From the NCBI RefSeq assembly GCF_002335805.1, contig NZ_NISU01000004.1:1-60488 (forward strand): 60,488 nt of DNA. The letters run 5' to 3'. Numbering within the stretch: position 1 is the stretch's first letter; each line of letters starts with the position of its first letter. Shown piece by piece: positions 50,910 through 59,361 of this stretch. The stretch is from Bacillus sp. FJAT-45350. Its GTDB lineage: Bacteria; Bacillota; Bacilli; Bacillales; NISU01. Made by a program: the position numbers and the translations under genes. The notes under the pieces are model-generated. The model was given only the letters and a program-made list of their open reading frames with translations, had not been told where the DNA came from and did no database searches.

Positions 50910-51547
50910 AACCACATGATTTAGTAAAAATAAAAAATCTGAATGCTCTTATTAATCATGGAGAACGTCCATCATGGGTTAATGATGCTTTAATGGAGGC
51001 ACCGTGGGTAGTGGTTCGTCGTTCTAGTTGGTATGACGGCATGATTCCAATAGGAGTTCGGGGAAAAACTCGTAGTGAGAGGTTTGCCGCGTTTCTTCCT
51101 ATGGATGCTGTCGCAACCTATGTTACACCTGAACAAATAAGTAAGGAGCGTGTGTGGTCTACGTCTACAAGGGGCGAAGAGATTAATGCAATTCGTGTTT
51201 TAGAAGAAGTTAATAATCTAATGATAAAACAAGGGTGTACATGGGGTCCAGCTGGTAGTGTAGGGTTTGAACTGATCAGTGGTATTTCCGCTGCCAGAGA
51301 ATCAAGTGACTTAGATATAGTCATTCGAGCAGATGAGCCTATAGAGGTTAAAAAGGCAAAAGCAACAGTCGAGGCTCTCTCTAAACTACCTGTTCAAATA
51401 GATGTACAATTAGATACAGGAGTAGGGGCTGTATCCCTAGCTGAATACGCACGTGGGGTTAATCCTGTATTGCTGAAGACAATGACTGGTCCTCTCTTAG
51501 TTACGAACCCGTGGTGTCGTGATGTTGCGGTAGGAGGGATAACGTGA
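50900..51547 (+). CDS. mdcG: Phosphoribosyl-dephospho-CoA transferase MdcG
   Basis: The 215-residue nucleotidyltransferase attaches the prosthetic group to MdcC. It shows the N-terminal LKPHDLVKI, PPW-like PSWVNDALMEAPWVVVRR, VRGKTRSERFAAFLP, and the catalytic SGISAARESSDLDIVIRAD with two aspartates. It starts inside the end of mdcDE (10-base overlap), so its translation is probably coupled. Confidence 0.93.
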   Translation: MELKPHDLVKIKNLNALINHGERPSWVNDALMEAPWVVVRRSSWYDGMIPIGVRGKTRSERFAAFLPMDAVATYVTPEQISKERVWSTSTRGEEINAIRVLEEVNNLMIKQGCTWGPAGSVGFELISGISAARESSDLDIVIRADEPIEVKKAKATVEALSKLPVQIDVQLDTGVGAVSLAEYARGVNPVLLKTMTGPLLVTNPWCRDVAVGGIT

Positions 51548-52476
51548 GTATCGTATTTTTGTTTCCTGGTCAAGGTTCACAGTATTCGGGGATGCTTCAA
51601 GAATTACCTAAGCATCGCCGGGTTACAAGTGTTCTAGATGAAGCAACTAGTCTATTAGGTACTGATATATTCAGATTCGATAATGAAGAGTCTCTGAAGT
51701 CTACTCGAGCTGTTCAACTTTCAATCTTTATCTCTAGTGTTGCGGTGGGGCGTGCATTGATAGAAGACGGAGCTAAGCCAAGTATGGTCGCAGGTCACTC
51801 TGTCGGTGCATTCGCTGCAGCTGTAACGGCAGGCGTCATTCCCTTTGAAGATGCCCTGCACTTAGTGAACTTACGTGGTCAATTAATGGAAGCTGCTTAT
51901 CCAGATGGATACGGGATGGGAGTGGTCTTAGGACTGACAAAACAACAAGTAAAATCGATTATCGAGCAAGTTACTACAAAAGAGACACCTGTCTATTTAG
52001 CAAATATAAATTCTCCAACTCAGATCACAATATCAGGAACAAAAAGGGGAATTGAGTCTGTTCTTGCATTGGCTCAATCATCTGGTGCAAGAAAAGTACA
52101 AATGTTACAGGTCAATGTTCCTTCACATTGTCCACTACTTGAAGATGTTTCCGTGAAGCTTGATGTAGCATTAAGAAACATCGAGATTTCATCTCCAACC
52201 GTTCCGTATATAGCGAATTGCAATGCTCGTCCCTTGAGAGATGGGGAGGCAATCCGGAATGACTTAGCATTAAGTGTCGCTAACTCTGTTCAATGGCATG
52301 AAGCAACTAGAGTGTGTTATGAGCTTGGGGGGCGATTATTTCTCGAAATGCCCCCGGGTCAAGTACTAACGGACCTTGCCTCGCAAGCTTTTCTAGATGC
52401 ACGAGCCATTTCAGTGACTACTAGTGGATTGGATTCAGCATTGTTATTGGCACAACGTGAACAGGAAAATGAATGA
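51544..52476 (+). CDS. mdcH: Malonyl-CoA:ACP acyltransferase MdcH
   Basis: The 310-residue protein primes the cycle by loading malonyl from malonyl-CoA onto the carrier protein. The FabD fold is marked by FLFPGQGSQYSGM, the nucleophile Ser86 in AGHSVGAFAAA, and VPSHCPLL with the active histidine. It starts with GTG overlapping the mdcG stop by four bases. All seven functions of the biotin-independent malonate decarboxylase are now accounted for. Confidence 0.93.
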   Translation: MSIVFLFPGQGSQYSGMLQELPKHRRVTSVLDEATSLLGTDIFRFDNEESLKSTRAVQLSIFISSVAVGRALIEDGAKPSMVAGHSVGAFAAAVTAGVIPFEDALHLVNLRGQLMEAAYPDGYGMGVVLGLTKQQVKSIIEQVTTKETPVYLANINSPTQITISGTKRGIESVLALAQSSGARKVQMLQVNVPSHCPLLEDVSVKLDVALRNIEISSPTVPYIANCNARPLRDGEAIRNDLALSVANSVQWHEATRVCYELGGRLFLEMPPGQVLTDLASQAFLDARAISVTTSGLDSALLLAQREQENE

Positions 52477-52514
52477 TAGTGAGACTAGAATCTATTCAAT
52501 AGGAGGACCTTCTA

Positions 52515-53498
52515 ATGAAAGCAGTGGTTATTCATGAATTTGGAGGAACCGACGTATTGACTTATCAAACAATTGATAAGCCAACGATCCGTTCAAATCA
52601 AATACTCGTTCGTGTGGAGAAAACGAGTGTCAACTTTGCAGATATTAAAGCTAGGTATGGTAAATATCATGGATTCGGGAAGCCTCCCTTTATTCCGGGA
52701 TTAGATGCTGTTGGGATTATAGAGGAAATGGGATCAGAGGTTGAGCAGTTTACTGTAGGACAACGAGTCATCGCTTTTCCTAAAAACGGGTCCTATGCAG
52801 AGTATATTGCAGTAGATAAGGAACTTGCATTTGTAGTTCCAGACAATGTAGAAGTAGACACAGCCGCTGCTTGTCCGGTCGTTTCCTTTACGTCCTATCA
52901 TCTCCTAGCAAACCTAGCTCAACTAGAAAAAGGGGAAACCGTAGTGATTCATGCAGCTGCAGGAGGGATCGGCACAACATCTATTCAACTAGCTAAAATA
53001 CTAGGGGCTGGTTGTGTGATTGGAACAGTAGGAAGCAAAGAGAAGATGACATACGCCAGAGAAGCTGGTGCTGATCATGTCATTTGCTATGAGGAAGAAC
53101 CATTTGATGAAATTGTAAATGAGATAACTAAAGGTGAAGGTGCTAATGTGATTCTAGATTCAATAGCCGGAGATTTATCAGATAGAAATATGAACTGTCT
53201 ATCAATGTATGGAAGATTGGTTAACTTTGGTTCTGCTGGTGGTAGGGCAGGTCAGTTTAAAACGACGGATTTACACTCAAGTTGTCGTTCTATTTTAGGA
53301 TACAGTTTAGGAACGACAATTCATAAACGACCGTTACTTTTAAAAGAGACGGCTAGTAGAGTGCTTTCTTATCTAGCGGAAGATAAATTGAAGCTAAACA
53401 TCAGTCAGCGATATCCGTTAGAAGAAGTGGCAAAAGCACATGAGTTAATAGAAAGTAGACAAAGTAGAGGAAAGATTATTTTAGATGTACAAAACTAA
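52515..53498 (+). CDS. NADPH:quinone reductase-like MDR protein
   Basis: The 327-residue medium-chain dehydrogenase has the GroES-like N-terminal domain (MKAVVIHEFGGTDVLTY, PFIPGLDAVGIIEEMG) and the Rossmann motif AAAGGIGTTSIQLAK. It lacks the cysteine ligands for structural zinc, as quinone oxidoreductases do. ATG behind AGGAGGACC. It sits 38 bases after mdcH and may be in the same transcript. Quinone reductase or enoyl reductase activity are both possible; it is not part of known mdc operons. Confidence 0.88.
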   Translation: MKAVVIHEFGGTDVLTYQTIDKPTIRSNQILVRVEKTSVNFADIKARYGKYHGFGKPPFIPGLDAVGIIEEMGSEVEQFTVGQRVIAFPKNGSYAEYIAVDKELAFVVPDNVEVDTAAACPVVSFTSYHLLANLAQLEKGETVVIHAAAGGIGTTSIQLAKILGAGCVIGTVGSKEKMTYAREAGADHVICYEEEPFDEIVNEITKGEGANVILDSIAGDLSDRNMNCLSMYGRLVNFGSAGGRAGQFKTTDLHSSCRSILGYSLGTTIHKRPLLLKETASRVLSYLAEDKLKLNISQRYPLEEVAKAHELIESRQSRGKIILDVQN

Positions 53499-53518
53499 TT
53501 AATAGGATGGTACCTTTT

Positions 53519-54235
53519 ATGAGTCATCTATCTGGTTGTAAACTACTTTTATTTGATGTCTTTGGAACACTCGTAGACTACCGAACAACGGTCATTAAAG
53601 AAGGGGAGCAATGGAATAAGAGTAAAAATATTAATATTAATTGGCCAAAGTTTATCGACGAGTGGCGTGGACGCTATCGCCCTAGTATGGACCGTGTATT
53701 ACGAGGAGAGCTACCGTGGATGAACTTAGACCAGTTGCATAGATTAGTATTGAAGAACTTATTGAATGAGTTTGAGATTGAGTGTTTTTCAGAAGATGAG
53801 ATCGATCATCTAAATAAAGTCTGGCATCGTTTGGAACCGTGGAATGACACTGTCGCTGGACTTCATCGGTTGAAGCAAAAATTTATTATTAGTCCATTAT
53901 CAAACGGAAATATCTCGCTACTAACAAACATGGCGAAGCATAGTGGATTACCATGGGACTTGATATTATCTCCGGAGCTAATTAGAAGCTACAAACCTGA
54001 ACCTAATGTATATAAGATGGCTATTGAGTTATTTGATTTACAACCTCATCAAGTGATGATGGTTGCTGCACATCAATACGATTTACAAGCCGCAAAGGAA
54101 CTCGGTATGAAAACAGCCTATATTCTTAGACCATTGGAATATGGCCATGATGCCATACCGGATCTCAGGCCAACTGAATCGTATGATGTTATCGCGAATG
54201 ATATCATCGATTTAGCGAAACAAGTTGGTGCTTGA
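53519..54235 (+). CDS. Haloacid-dehalogenase type II family hydrolase
   Basis: The 238-residue HAD protein resembles L-2-haloacid dehalogenases. The nucleophile Asp13 is in LLLFDVFGTLVDYR, SPLSNGNISLL gives the Ser/Asn pair, SYKPEPNVYKMA gives the lysine, and MVAAHQYDLQAAKELGMKTAYI holds the last acidic residue. ATG at 53519 follows AGGATGG; the ATG at 53507 lacks spacing. It ends the malonate region. Phosphatase activity is an alternative. Dehalogenation of a halogenated acid would be attractive but is not shown. Confidence 0.85.
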   Translation: MSHLSGCKLLLFDVFGTLVDYRTTVIKEGEQWNKSKNININWPKFIDEWRGRYRPSMDRVLRGELPWMNLDQLHRLVLKNLLNEFEIECFSEDEIDHLNKVWHRLEPWNDTVAGLHRLKQKFIISPLSNGNISLLTNMAKHSGLPWDLILSPELIRSYKPEPNVYKMAIELFDLQPHQVMMVAAHQYDLQAAKELGMKTAYILRPLEYGHDAIPDLRPTESYDVIANDIIDLAKQVGA

Positions 54236-54310
54236 TATCATTCTCTTTTACTCTATCCTCGTGACTGAGGCTAGATAATCTAGGTATTCCCCCCTTAATA
54301 TATAACTTGG

Positions 54311-54342
54311 ACACATGCCTTGTTCGCATGTGTTATTTTTTT
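54311..54342 (+). terminator. Terminator of the malonate region
   Basis: ACACATGC and GCATGTGT pair around CTTGTTC and are followed by TATTTTTTTG. It closely resembles the terminator at 40673. Confidence 0.85.
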
Positions 54343-54354
54343 GAATAAAATTAA

Positions 54355-54388
54355 AAGGAAGAAACGTTTATTTCTACGTTTCTTCCTT
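54355..54388. repeat. GAAGAAACG inverted-repeat hairpin, second copy
   Basis: AAGGAAGAAACG and CGTTTCTTCCTT enclose TTTATTTCTA, the same loop as at 41725-41768. It contains the dispersed GAAGAAACGTTTATT repeat. Confidence 0.7.
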
Positions 54389-54458
54389 GGTTGGAATATT
54401 AGTTGTGTAAATGTTGCGTATTTAGTTAAAGATCCTTGTTATAGGATCAGTCTTTACT

Positions 54459-54488
54459 GGGGTACAATCAGGAAAATGAAACGTTAAG
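54459..54488. repeat. Decayed Tn3-type terminal repeat without a transposon
   Basis: GGGGTACAATCAGGAAAATG followed by AAACGTTAAG matches the Tn3 end at 9438-9475 except for an 8-base deletion and two substitutions. No transposase lies nearby and no partner end was found. Confidence 0.6.
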
Positions 54489-54571
54489 CAAAATTACAAC
54501 AAAGATTTAATCAAACGCCCCGTTAATTGAATAAGATAAGTGACAACAACTTGGAACTAACTATATTTTTT

Positions 54572-54934
54572 CTATAAAAATATAGATAAGAACATTATAG
54601 ATATATACCAAGGTATTAAAAAAATAAGTGGAACAAGATACGCTTTAGAGTGATTAAGGTATATACGTTTCATTAATGCTTCAAAACCATTTACAATAGT
54701 AACAATTATAAAGAAAGACAACCATCCATTATAATAGTCCGACCACCAATTTAATATAATGAAAAAATAAGCAATTACGAGTATTACAATGGTCCAATTA
54801 CCATACACGTATATCTCATAACCTCTATTGGTTTCTGAAATCTTATCGTCCTCCATTTGAAACTTTCTCTTTATGACTTTCTCAAATAGGAGCCACATTC
54901 CTAAAGCTGTGAATAATAATATTACATCGTACAT
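54572..54934 (-). CDS. DUF4181-like membrane protein
   Basis: The 120-residue protein has three or four membrane helices, at about 3-18, 45-62, 66-88 and 100-118. The order (helix, KVIKRKF.. charged loop, later FFIIVTIVNGFEALMKRIYLNHSKAYL) fits the DUF4181 family of small Bacillus membrane proteins with unknown function. ATG at 54934 follows GGGGGGAAG; the ATG at 54964 lacks a ribosome-binding site. Confidence 0.65.
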   Translation of the reverse strand: MYDVILLFTALGMWLLFEKVIKRKFQMEDDKISETNRGYEIYVYGNWTIVILVIAYFFIILNWWSDYYNGWLSFFIIVTIVNGFEALMKRIYLNHSKAYLVPLIFLIPWYISIMFLSIFL

Positions 54935-55044
54935 TAGGTACTTCCCCCCGTACATACTTTTCAACTCTTCTTCCCAAATTCTTCAAGCTTTTATACTCTA
55001 TTTTAATGCTAACACTAATTCCCTTTTATTTGGGATAGAAATGT

Positions 55045-55081
55045 AAAAAGCGTCTCCGCTTGTTGCAGAAACGCCCCCGTT
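55045..55081. repeat. AACGGG-type repeat unit (inverted)
   Basis: AAAAAGCGTCTCCGCTTGTT followed by GCAGAAACGCCCCCGT is, on the other strand, an AACGGGGGCGTTTCTGC unit. A very similar unit lies at 59362-59400. It follows the stop codon of the leftward gene at 55120. Confidence 0.5.
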
Positions 55082-55119
55082 TTTTAAATAACAAAATTTA
55101 ATTACAATTTCAGGAGTTG

Positions 55120-55614
55120 TTAGTTAGGGCTTCTGCTACCACTACTTTTCAATTCTTTTTCTCCTTTTATTACCTCGTCACTCATTAAGTAACGATATAT
55201 TGTATCTGGCTCATCATCAAATGTTACTAACATCAAGTAGTGACTATCAAAAGTAAAATCACTTTTTTTGACTTCCCAAGTCCTATCTGGATAATTATTC
55301 TCTAAATATGACTCTAATAATTCCATTCTTTTAGGAACTTCTTCATAAATAATATGATAAGGACGGACACCCCAAAAGCTAATTCCAAATAGTAGTACGA
55401 TAAGAAAAATAGTAATAAATATGCTTAATAGAACCTTATGCTCTTTACTTAAGAACAAGGTAACCATAAATAAAATTACAGTAATAACCACTGTTAAATA
55501 AGCAATATTAACCTCGAAATAATGTGTATGTGGAACAATTTTCTCATTATAAAATCTTAAAAGAAATAACATAGATAATAAAAAGAGAATAATAACAATC
55601 GCTTTTATCTTCAC
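55120..55614 (-). CDS. Hypothetical membrane protein (164 aa)
   Basis: The protein has three membrane helices (about 4-20, 37-57, 62-84) and a C-terminal soluble domain (about 90-164) with EEVPKRMELLESYLENNYPDRTWEV, which may lie outside the cell. The LESYLENNYPDRTWEV pattern is like small PepSY-related or DUF3139-type domains in Bacillus, but no firm family is assigned. The start is ATG behind GAGGTGAC. It ends near an AACGGG-type unit. Confidence 0.6.
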   Translation of the reverse strand: MKIKAIVIILFLLSMLFLLRFYNEKIVPHTHYFEVNIAYLTVVITVILFMVTLFLSKEHKVLLSIFITIFLIVLLFGISFWGVRPYHIIYEEVPKRMELLESYLENNYPDRTWEVKKSDFTFDSHYLMLVTFDDEPDTIYRYLMSDEVIKGEKELKSSGSRSPN

Positions 55615-55654
55615 TCAGTCACCTCATTTCTTTCATTAACCTCGTAACTTCAAT

Positions 55655-55690
55655 AAGAGAAAGGCGTTAACCTTTTTCAGCTATCGCCCC
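55655..55690. repeat. AACGGG-type unit abutted by IS110 copy 2
   Basis: GCTATCGCCCCCGTT lies directly before the IS110 end. The fragment copy at the window start is preceded by GCTATCGCACCCGTT on its own strand, so both elements enter the same site type. Confidence 0.55.
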
Positions 55691-55744
55691 CGTTCGTAAT
55701 ATAAGGTTAGCCAGATATTTCTGGTTGACCTTTTTCTATATGGT

Positions 55745-55930
55745 CTTATTATAACGGTAGTCGGGGTAGAACGCAGCTTCCGTGGGATTCGATCCCGTCA
55801 GCTAAACTGTTCACCCCCTACTTGTATAAACATGTTTCAGGCTGGTTGGGACAAAAAGATCCCGTTTAACAAGCGAACCTATGATATTACAAGAAGCGTT
55901 AGGGGTTACCGACTAATTTGTATTTTCTAA
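55745..55930 (+). ncRNA. Candidate IS110 bridge/seek RNA, copy 2
   Basis: This segment corresponds to 1510-1695 in copy 1. GGGAT at 55784-55788 and ATCCC at 55792-55796 form the stem that shows a compensated base-pair change against copy 1. CACCCCCTACTTGTA and GGCTGGTTGGGAC are conserved. Loop sequences differ, as guide loops would. Confidence 0.5.
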
Positions 55931-55945
55931 GGAGGAGATTTATAT

Positions 55946-57184
55946 ATGAATCCAGTCGTTGGTCTGGATGTAGCTAAAGGAGAAAGTCAAGTACAGGCAT
56001 TTTTAGATAAGGGGAAACCTTATCGTAAGAGCTTTAGTGTTGTTCATGATCTTGATGGTTTAGGAACATTATTAATCTTTCTACAAGAAGTAGAAAAAAT
56101 GGCTAAAGGACAACAACCTACGGTTATTTTAGAGTCAACTGGTCACTATCATTCTCCCGTAATTCAATTTTTAGAGGAGAAAAAATACGTCTATATCATT
56201 GTAAACCCTCTAATTTCCCATAGAGCGAAAAGTTCAAGTTTACGAAAAGTAAAAACTGATGCAATAGATGCTTATCACCTTTGTGAGCTCTTTTATAAAG
56301 AAGAATTAGAGCCTTATAAAAAAAGGGGCATACAACTCTTAAACCTTCGTAACCTAACAAGACAACAAGAGAGTATTACAGAAGTAGCTGCTCAGACTAA
56401 GGTTCAATTGCACACTCTGTTGGATCAAATATTTCCAGAGTATAGAGGTGTCTTTGGTGATTTATACTCTAGAGTTTCGCTATTAACTTTATCTGTATTT
56501 CCTACTTCCGAGTCCGTATTAGGTGTTAGCGAAAGAGAGTTAACAGAAAAGATAGCTTCATTATGTACCAGACGGTCTGATAAATGGGCTGGAGAAAAGG
56601 CAGAAAAGCTAATAGAAGCAGCCAAACGCAATCCGTTTCAAAAGAATATGTATGATAGTCATGTTTTCAATCTCAATGTATTAATAGATATTGTTCTTCA
56701 ATATCAAGAGCACCTATCTAAGATTGCCACTGAAATAGATGCTCTCGCACAAGAAATCGAAGAATATAAGATTCTCCAGACCATCCCTGGTATCGGTGAA
56801 AAAATCGCTGCAACGATTATTTCCGAGATTGGAGAGATAGATCGGTTTAGTCATGCCAAAAAGCTTGTCGCATTTGCTGGAGTAGATCCTAGTGTGTATT
56901 CTTCAGGTAGATTCACTGCCTCTGTGAACCGAATAACCAAAAGAGGTTCTTGTAGACTACGACACGCCTTGTATATGGCTGTTCGAAGTGGAATTCGAGA
57001 TGCACGCAAAAAGAAAACCACTGATGAGATCATTCCACGAAACAAAAGACTTAGAGAGTTTTATGATAAGAAACGTGAAGAAGGAAAGCCATTTAGAGTA
57101 GCCGTTATTGCCTGTGTAAATAAACTCTTACATTGGATTTATGCCTTACTAAGAAACAAGACTACTTTCCATGATATAGCGTAA
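55946..57184 (+). CDS. IS110-family transposase (copy 2)
   Basis: The 412-residue protein is a complete IS110-type recombinase, with GLDVAKGESQVQAF, VILESTGHYHSPV, KTDAIDAYHL, TIPGIGEKIAATIISEIGEID and the serine region SSGRFTASVNRITKRGSCRLRHALY. It is the paralogue of the protein at 265-1500, with long identical stretches and scattered differences. ATG follows AAGGAGGAG. Confidence 0.94.
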   Translation: MNPVVGLDVAKGESQVQAFLDKGKPYRKSFSVVHDLDGLGTLLIFLQEVEKMAKGQQPTVILESTGHYHSPVIQFLEEKKYVYIIVNPLISHRAKSSSLRKVKTDAIDAYHLCELFYKEELEPYKKRGIQLLNLRNLTRQQESITEVAAQTKVQLHTLLDQIFPEYRGVFGDLYSRVSLLTLSVFPTSESVLGVSERELTEKIASLCTRRSDKWAGEKAEKLIEAAKRNPFQKNMYDSHVFNLNVLIDIVLQYQEHLSKIATEIDALAQEIEEYKILQTIPGIGEKIAATIISEIGEIDRFSHAKKLVAFAGVDPSVYSSGRFTASVNRITKRGSCRLRHALYMAVRSGIRDARKKKTTDEIIPRNKRLREFYDKKREEGKPFRVAVIACVNKLLHWIYALLRNKTTFHDIA

Positions 57185-57343
57185 AAACTATATCTAACAA
57201 AATACAACAAAACCTTCCAAAAGGAGTGTCATGGAAGGTTATTTGGCGTGTTCATTTTTAGTATATCATGCTTGTTTTAAATTTTTTATTGAAAAATGTT
57301 GACAAACTATTAGCTGGTTTAGCACAACAAGCTACCCTACTAA

Positions 57344-58663
57344 TCATTCATTAAAGATATCTATACCATCAATAGTTACTGATTGTATTTTGGAGATATC
57401 TAATATCCTATCAGGTAAGAATTTAACCGTAATCTTATCATTTTCGCTAAGACTTCTAATTGAATCAAAAGTTAGAGAACTGCCGTCAGTAATTGTAGCA
57501 TTTACTTCAATCTTACTTGAACGATTAAAATCACCATTCCCATATATAGTTACACCTAGAGGAGAAATTGACACCGTATCGGAAGTCCATGTTCCAAATT
57601 CTTGATTAAATTCAATTCTTTTCTCTTCTCCCGTCGTCGGCATTCTAAATGTGGTGCTCCAGTTACCAGTTATAAATTTCTCACTTGATACAAAATAACC
57701 CATTAACTTATCGTTTTCTAAATCAATATTGTCTTTGCTAAAAATGTATTCAGTAAATTCTCTACCATAGTTTGTTACACCTGAATCATCTGTTCCAAAA
57801 TAAATATTAGAAGGATGGACTTCATTACCATTTTTATCAATAAAGTAAAAATAACCGTGGTCATCCATACCATTCTCCGTCCAATTAGCTTGGATATGGA
57901 GACGGTTATCTATAATACCAACATTAGAGATATGCATAAAGTCGATTCCTGGTAGTGATAGGATATTTTGATTAGGTTTTAAAACCTGCACGTTACCTTC
58001 TTTGGATAGTTGATGATATAATGTTCCACCACCACCTGGAATATTGTTCATATCAAGAGAAATTGTTTCATTAACAATACTTATTAATTCCGTAATATTC
58101 GCATTAACTGACTGTTCGAATGTTTCTTTATGGCTTAAAAAAGAATCTATACGAAAATTAACTTTACTATCACTAAGTCCCTTACCACCATTTGCTTGAA
58201 TTCTAAGTGTGGCAGTATTTGTCACTTCATCAAAATCAATAATCTGACTGTTAAACATTTGAGCACCAGTCAAAGAGTAATCATAAATATCTAGTGTTTC
58301 ATTGATTCTACTGCCAGTTAAATCTTGGAATGTAATATAGATAACAGCCATTTCATTATCGCTCATTGCTCCGACTACCTCTGTTCTAATTCCATTACTC
58401 TCACTGCTTTTTTCAATCGGCTGAAGCATCAATGCCAATTCTGGATTCACATTAGATACTAAATTATTAAAGCTAGGAATATGTGCAGCACCTACACCAG
58501 CTGAAAACAAAATAACCGTCGAAGCAACTAATGATAGAGCAACTTTTTTAAGTTTTCGTTTGGGCTTTTCTGATTTTGCCTGTAATATACCAAGTCTTGA
58601 CCTTTCGTTTAATTCTTCTGGAATCTCTATTCTTTCTATTTCCTCTTTAATATTATTTTTCAC
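57344..58663 (-). CDS. DUF4179-type anti-sigma factor
   Basis: The 439-residue membrane protein has a short cytoplasmic N-terminus (EEIERIEIPEELNERSRLGI), one membrane helix at about 40-60 (KKVALSLVASTVILFSAGVGAAHIP) and a large outer domain with the DUF4179 region at about 60-170. It should hold the sigma factor encoded just upstream at the membrane until a signal arrives. The two genes overlap by 11 bases. The signal is unknown. Confidence 0.85.
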   Translation of the reverse strand: MKNNIKEEIERIEIPEELNERSRLGILQAKSEKPKRKLKKVALSLVASTVILFSAGVGAAHIPSFNNLVSNVNPELALMLQPIEKSSESNGIRTEVVGAMSDNEMAVIYITFQDLTGSRINETLDIYDYSLTGAQMFNSQIIDFDEVTNTATLRIQANGGKGLSDSKVNFRIDSFLSHKETFEQSVNANITELISIVNETISLDMNNIPGGGGTLYHQLSKEGNVQVLKPNQNILSLPGIDFMHISNVGIIDNRLHIQANWTENGMDDHGYFYFIDKNGNEVHPSNIYFGTDDSGVTNYGREFTEYIFSKDNIDLENDKLMGYFVSSEKFITGNWSTTFRMPTTGEEKRIEFNQEFGTWTSDTVSISPLGVTIYGNGDFNRSSKIEVNATITDGSSLTFDSIRSLSENDKITVKFLPDRILDISKIQSVTIDGIDIFNE

Positions 58664-59174
58664 AAATATCAGCCCCCTTAGCTTTTTTCCGAAGTTTTTC
58701 TAACGAACGATATAAAATCGTTTTGGCTGTACCTAGTGGTATGTTTAATAACTCGCTAATTTCCTTAAAGGAATATCCCTTATAGAACCTTAAAATGATG
58801 ACACCTTTTTCATCTTCGTTTAATGATTCTAATAAGTGTTGGAGCGATATTGAAAGAGGAATATCCTCACTCTCTGAAGGGATAAACTCCTCATACTCTG
58901 GCTTTAATTGAACTACCTTTTGGTTTTTCCTTATACAGTCAATAGAACAACTAATTGTAATTTTCATTAACCAAGTTTTAAAATACTCAGGATTTTTTAA
59001 TGTTTCTATTTTGGCAAATGAGCGATACGCTACTTCTTGCACGACATCTAATGCATCGTGCTTGTTTTTTACATATACATAAGCCATTCGATAAATATCT
59101 TGTTCATATTTTTGAAAAATTTTCAAGAAGGCTTTATCGTCTCCTTTTTGGGCTTTTTTGACTAATTGGATAAT
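58653..59174 (-). CDS. ECF RNA polymerase sigma factor
   Basis: The sigma-70 region 2 (IFQKYEQDIYRMAYVYVKNKHDALDVVQEVAYRSF, FKTWLMKITISCSIDCIRKNQK) and region 4 (LNEDEKGVIILRFYKGYSFKEISELLNIPLGTAKTILYRSLEKLRK) are clear. The first conventional start (TTG at 59126) would remove the conserved N-terminus LVKKAQKGDDKAFLK, which is encoded in frame upstream. An ATT at 59174 stands seven bases after AAAGGGTGA and gives 173 residues, the family length. I chose it, but a rare ATT start needs proof. It overlaps its anti-sigma gene. Confidence 0.85.
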   Translation of the reverse strand: MIQLVKKAQKGDDKAFLKIFQKYEQDIYRMAYVYVKNKHDALDVVQEVAYRSFAKIETLKNPEYFKTWLMKITISCSIDCIRKNQKVVQLKPEYEEFIPSESEDIPLSISLQHLLESLNEDEKGVIILRFYKGYSFKEISELLNIPLGTAKTILYRSLEKLRKKAKGADICEK

Positions 59175-59361
59175 TGAAATTCACCCTTTCTTTTTTGGTT
59201 TTTCATCTATTAGACAGATTCAAATATCATTTGGCTTTAATTTGTTTCATTTTTTTCAAAAAAATAAAACAAGGAATCAAATCCCTGTTTTTCGGTCACA
59301 TCTTTTAAGATTTCAACTAACAAAATATATTTTCCTTCTTTTAGGATTCTGCCCGTTAATC

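Larger units (their letters stand above)
54236..54571. other. Gap with terminator, hairpin and Tn3-end relic
   Basis: This 336-base stretch holds no gene. It carries the terminator at 54311, the repeat hairpin at 54355, the Tn3-type end relic at 54459 and an AACGGG-type unit near 54513. It looks like a junction between plasmid segments. Confidence 0.6.
55688..57325 (+). mobile_element. IS110-type insertion sequence, copy 2
   Basis: The element has a 258-base leader, one transposase and a 140-base tail ending TTTAGCAC. It is related but not identical to copy 1 and points the other way. The tail keeps an ACCTTCCA-type hairpin as in copy 1. Ends are accurate to a few bases. Confidence 0.75.
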
